From positions 20,193,105-20,257,104 of the forward strand of contig OZ020523.1 in the NCBI GenBank assembly GCA_963971425.1: a stretch of 64,000 nucleotides of DNA. Reading direction: 5' to 3'. A program made the translations under genes and the position numbers. Below the pieces are notes generated by a model. That model saw nothing but the letters and a program-made list of their open reading frames with translations, made no database searches and was not told the DNA's origin. Positions 60,801 to 64,000 of the stretch are shown in pieces (the first letter of the stretch is position 1; each line of letters opens with the position of its first letter). The stretch comes from Bryoerythrophyllum caledonicum (Eukaryota; Streptophyta; Bryopsida; Pottiales; Pottiaceae).

Positions 60801-62212
60801 GTCAGAACATTTTCGCATCCAGAAGGTAGCATGGCTGAAGGGTATCAAATGGATGATACCCTTGGATTTTGTACTGAGTACATGCGTCACTACAGAGGAA
60901 CCGTACATCGCATATGGGATCCGGAAGAAGAGCCTGCAATGATTGATGAGATTCTTTGTTCCAAGTCGCAGCGAAAGCGGAAGATGCCAGATGAGTTTCG
61001 AAAATACGCACATGCCTTTGTACTGGACAATGTAATGTGTTTGGAGGAGTGGCGTCAGTGAGTGCCAAACCCTAAGTTGTTTGTCTATAATTCTTCATGA
61101 TTACATATGTGGTACGTAGTAATCGATAAAATTTCTCCTTTCCATTGTTTCAGTCGACGCAGTTCAAAGCATAGCGGGTTGAGTAACATCTTCATTCTGA
61201 CATGTCCATCTACATCACTTCAACAAATGCGTTTGTTTGTATGTCATTCTCGATATTTGCTTAGACGTCAGTGTGTTATAGTGCATATCATACATGACAT
61301 AGTCTGATCCCAGATGACGATGGGCATCTGGAACTCTTTCATCATAACACCTCATGGAAATTGATGTGTAGGAAATATGTAAGAGCAAGAGGGCAGCGGT
61401 GGGAAGAGAGGGAGATGTACCGAAGACAATTTCGCCGTCGACATCCTACAACGGCCATGCGGTACCCTGTTCACTTTTTTGACTTGCCTCCTTTTGCATC
61501 GTGGGTGAGTGCCCGTGTAAATGCTCTTCGGGACGCTGGTGAACACGTACATGAGGATGTCATACAATATGGGCAACCTCCAGAGCGGTATGCTGTGTCA
61601 CATCGTCAAATGCATGCCTTTAGCATGCACTTCCGTGTCCGTAGTGCAGAAGGAGGACTTGTCACACATGATTCTTGTGTGGTTGCCTCATTCAGCCGAC
61701 AACTTCGATGGGGGCTTCGTAATGGCCGACCCATAGAGAGAACCGATGACTAGATAGGATACATTGAAGAGATCCTGGAGCTCGACTACCGAAATCATTG
61801 CACCACTGTACTTGTATGCGATTGGGTTCGAGGAAACCAAGATAGTCGTTTTCCAAATGTGCAGAGGGATAGATATGGATTTCCTATGGCAAACTTCAAC
61901 CACATGGATGGTAGGATTCATGCTGAGTCCTTTGCGTTTCCATTGCATTGTCAACAAGTGTTCTTTTCTGACGACCCGCATCGGCGTGGGTGGAAGATTA
62001 TATGCCGCACGGATGTGAGGGGAAGACGTGGTGAACTCCAAATCAACCAATCCATCCCTATTGTGACTGAAGTGGGAAATGATGAAGACTTCGCTGGTCT
62101 GCAACCGGAACTGTTGGTCACGGAGCCAGTGAGAGAGGCAATTGCAGATGGTGGAATATACATCTCAGCACCATCAGAGGCTTCCATGCATCAGCAAGCA
62201 GAAGCAGCATAG
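57851..62212 (+). pseudogene. CACTA TPase (tnp2, DUF4218 and DUF4216 domains), slightly broken
   Basis: The transposase of the CACTA element. The start chosen is the ATG at 57851 (MATCMSFGSEQRG); the frame is open slightly upstream. Coding blocks are 57851 to about 58500, about 58490-59658, about 59880-60234, 60504-61057 and 61372-62212. Good GT/AG borders are at 59658, 60504, 61057 and 61372. The N-terminal part has CPCRDCKGG and an acidic linker. The tnp2 core has LHYNSVHACRNGCILYEGDY, CPKCSTSRW, the catalytic-type LALALDGVNPF, DFPAYGLISG and GCPSCG. The DUF4218 block runs from ILPMAVRNLL through HLPVHLVEQL to RWMYPTE. The DUF4216 block has ILELDYRNHCTTVLVCDWV and FNHMDGRI. Two frameshifts (near 58490 and 59930) and three in-frame stops (near 60232, 60777 and 61751) make it inactive, but the decay is recent compared with the other elements here. 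Confidence 0.88.
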
Positions 62213-62407
62213 TAGGAATGTGCATGGCGGTCCTCTAGAGCCCTTTTGATGAGGATTGGCATAGGCACGAATGTGGACACCAATGTCATAGGCGACGTCA
62301 TTTTCAATACTCCCTACAATGTTTGGAGTGACGTTTTTATATACATATTTGGTGACGTATTCGGTGATGTCCAAGCGTGAATGATGGCATTTGTAACGGT
62401 TTTAGTA

Positions 62408-64000
62408 CTTGACAATATTTAAGATGTAAGTGAATGATTTGAATATTACAGATTATCTTAACGTTTGCGATATAGGGAAGCCATTATTACAAAATAGCTC
62501 TATTCATAAGTATTTTGTCCATATGTTTGTACAAAAAAAGATAACAACAAAGAAGTCGCTAGGCCATTGGAAATTCACAATCTTGTAAAGAACTACATAA
62601 TATATTGTCTCCGTTGAGTACACTCATGGCTCACTTTTGCGTTTACTGTTTGTGCTTTAAAGTTTACAAAGATCTCATTTTTCACGCAACTTTTGCGTTG
62701 ATTTTTATTCAATGTTTCAATAGTAAAACACCCAAATGAGCACTTACTAACGTCTCCTTCTCTGTATTTAATATTGAGAGTTATGCCTAAATCCATGAGC
62801 ATTTCAAGCGTTCTCAAAACATTTTATGTATTGCTTTTGATTTTGCCTAAATCCTAAACCACATGATATTCTTTAATTTTTGTCTTTTAGTATTGCAATG
62901 TTGAGAAAAGATCTAAGACCACAGCTTGAAGCATTTGCATTATTTTGCTTTAACCCGTACAGGACAAAACGTCTCCCCGGGGTCAAATTGATTATTGGAT
63001 TTTGAGCATGTACCTAAAATTCGATTAAAAATCCTTTTTGTTTCAAAATTTTATGGAAGATAGTCTCTGATAAGAGCTTCATAGAGGTATTTTTAATTTA
63101 TTTTTTGGATTTCTGGTTTGAAAGTTAGTACCACGTAAAGCTAAAAGGGGGGACTCCGGGCACCTCCAAATTTGGTGACAAAAGTTTCTATTGACATTGA
63201 GATTTTTCACACATATAAAGAATATTTCCTTCATTAGATATAAAATAAAGAAATTCTTGTCTTTAGTGTAAAATGGCAATTAATTCCACGTAAAACATTT
63301 TCACACATTGTCGGGCAATGGGGGAAAAAAAATTAATCTTTTGTACATAAAACGTAGAGATCTTCATATTTTTCACTTTTTATTTTTTCAAGTGACAAGA
63401 ACAATATGTGGTGAAAACCTTCTTATTTTCCGTTTGGATTATCATTTGAATACATACGTAGTTTAGGAAAAAAACCTAAAATGGCAATTTATGAACCTCC
63501 ACTCCTTCTACACTTGTTTTGTTGAATATGGTACATCCCTATTTTACCTCTAAAAATTGGTGTGCTGGGAAATAACATCATGCTTAAGACAATGGTAAAA
63601 GATTTAGACCTTGTACAATGAAATAAATAGATACAAAGTGAAGTCAAAGTCTGCTCCTCTTCTGAACACAAGGAAGAAAATGAACAATTGTTTTGACTTT
63701 AAACACTGAAATCTATGAATCTGTGCGGTGGATTGCAACGAAAATTTTACAGCATGTTTACATAGAAGTATTTTTTAAAATCTCACGGTTCAAAATCCAA
63801 AATTCACTTTAAAATGTGATTTTCATGTGACTTTTTGGTAGTGGCAGTTTCGGTTTGGTTTTAGAGCGAAAGCGGTCGTGGTCCTTTAGGGACCTTGTAA
63901 GTTTCCAAACACACAAAAAACACTTCAAGCATTATAACAAACAAACTTTCAGTTTTTTCAATTATAAAACAACCGAGAAACAATTATACATTTCCCAATT
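62408..64000. other. AT-rich right end of window, no gene seen
   Basis: Short ORFs only, with no coding resemblance and no repeats matched to the rest of the window. Confidence 0.5.

Larger units (their letters stand above)
50611..62407. mobile_element. CACTA (En/Spm) DNA transposon with two facing genes
   Basis: The left end CACTATAAGAAACCCGTG at 50611 is a typical CACTA terminus. The right end is uncertain: the best candidate is a degraded ACGGTTTTAGTA ending at 62407, and flanking 3-bp duplications do not match. Inside are a minus-strand accessory gene and a plus-strand TPase gene that transcribe toward opposite ends from a shared centre near 57105-57851. GACGTC/GATGTCA words (for example the palindrome TGACATCAATGTTGATGTCA at 50680) are abundant in all non-coding parts. 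They resemble the subterminal binding sites of this superfamily. The size of 11.8 kb is normal for CACTA elements. Confidence 0.85.

Noticed and set aside
63838-63843. GGTAGTG as the right end of the CACTA element
   Set aside because: The adjoining sequence does not match the inverted left terminus, and GACGTC-type repeats stop about 1.4 kb earlier.
1-64000. CRISPR arrays, bacterial operons, tRNA genes
   Set aside because: No regularly spaced identical repeats and no operon-like packing; the tandem repeats present lack unique spacers. No tRNA was recognised by eye, but a dedicated scan was not possible.

Overview
The window looks like nuclear DNA of a land plant, most likely a seed-free plant (lycophyte, fern or bryophyte). 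The supporting signs are plant-type introns, a plant AP-5 beta subunit, a B3-domain gene, AAACCCTA motifs, and relics of plant CACTA, Ty3/gypsy and LINE elements. The lineage below land plant is inference. Three host genes can be supported. The rest is repeats at different stages of decay, with AT-rich spacer between them.

Layout. Positions 1-2820 (minus) hold most of the gene for the AP-5 complex beta subunit, which runs off the left edge. It is head to head with 3645-5632 (plus), a complete six-exon PSF1/GINS1 gene (196 residues) for the replicative helicase GINS complex. Behind PSF1 (5645-6420) is the decayed 5' end of a sugar/H+ symporter (STP) gene. A second relic of the same promoter plus gene lies at 27020-27940. 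An old Ty3/gypsy element occupies about 8050-16390. A four-exon B3/REM-like gene lies at 18220-19823 (minus). Positions 20600-26900 contain an inverted repeat pair, minisatellites and a MITE. Positions 27960-30650 (minus) hold a LINE endonuclease relic with an almost G-free coding strand. Positions 30670-33160 (minus) hold a spliced ORF of unknown repeat type.

From about 35567 to 42900 there is a candidate mobile element bounded by inverted GAGCAGTGAGC arrays. It carries a broken multi-exon gene that I read as a ParB-like domain followed by an N4/N6 DNA methyltransferase-like domain, a combination familiar from prokaryotes and phages. This is the best candidate for an undescribed system. A LINE reverse transcriptase relic follows at 43975-46140, then a gene-poor stretch with a G-rich block and a MITE.

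The right fifth is a CACTA (En/Spm) transposon from 50611 to about 62407. It has two genes facing each other: a minus-strand accessory gene (51533-57105, seven exons) and a plus-strand TPase (57851-62212: tnp2, DUF4218, DUF4216). Inside an intron of the accessory gene is a roughly 725-bp piece of 25S ribosomal RNA gene (54238-54964) covering peptidyl-transferase-centre sequence, so the transposon captured rDNA. The last 1.6 kb is AT-rich with no gene seen.
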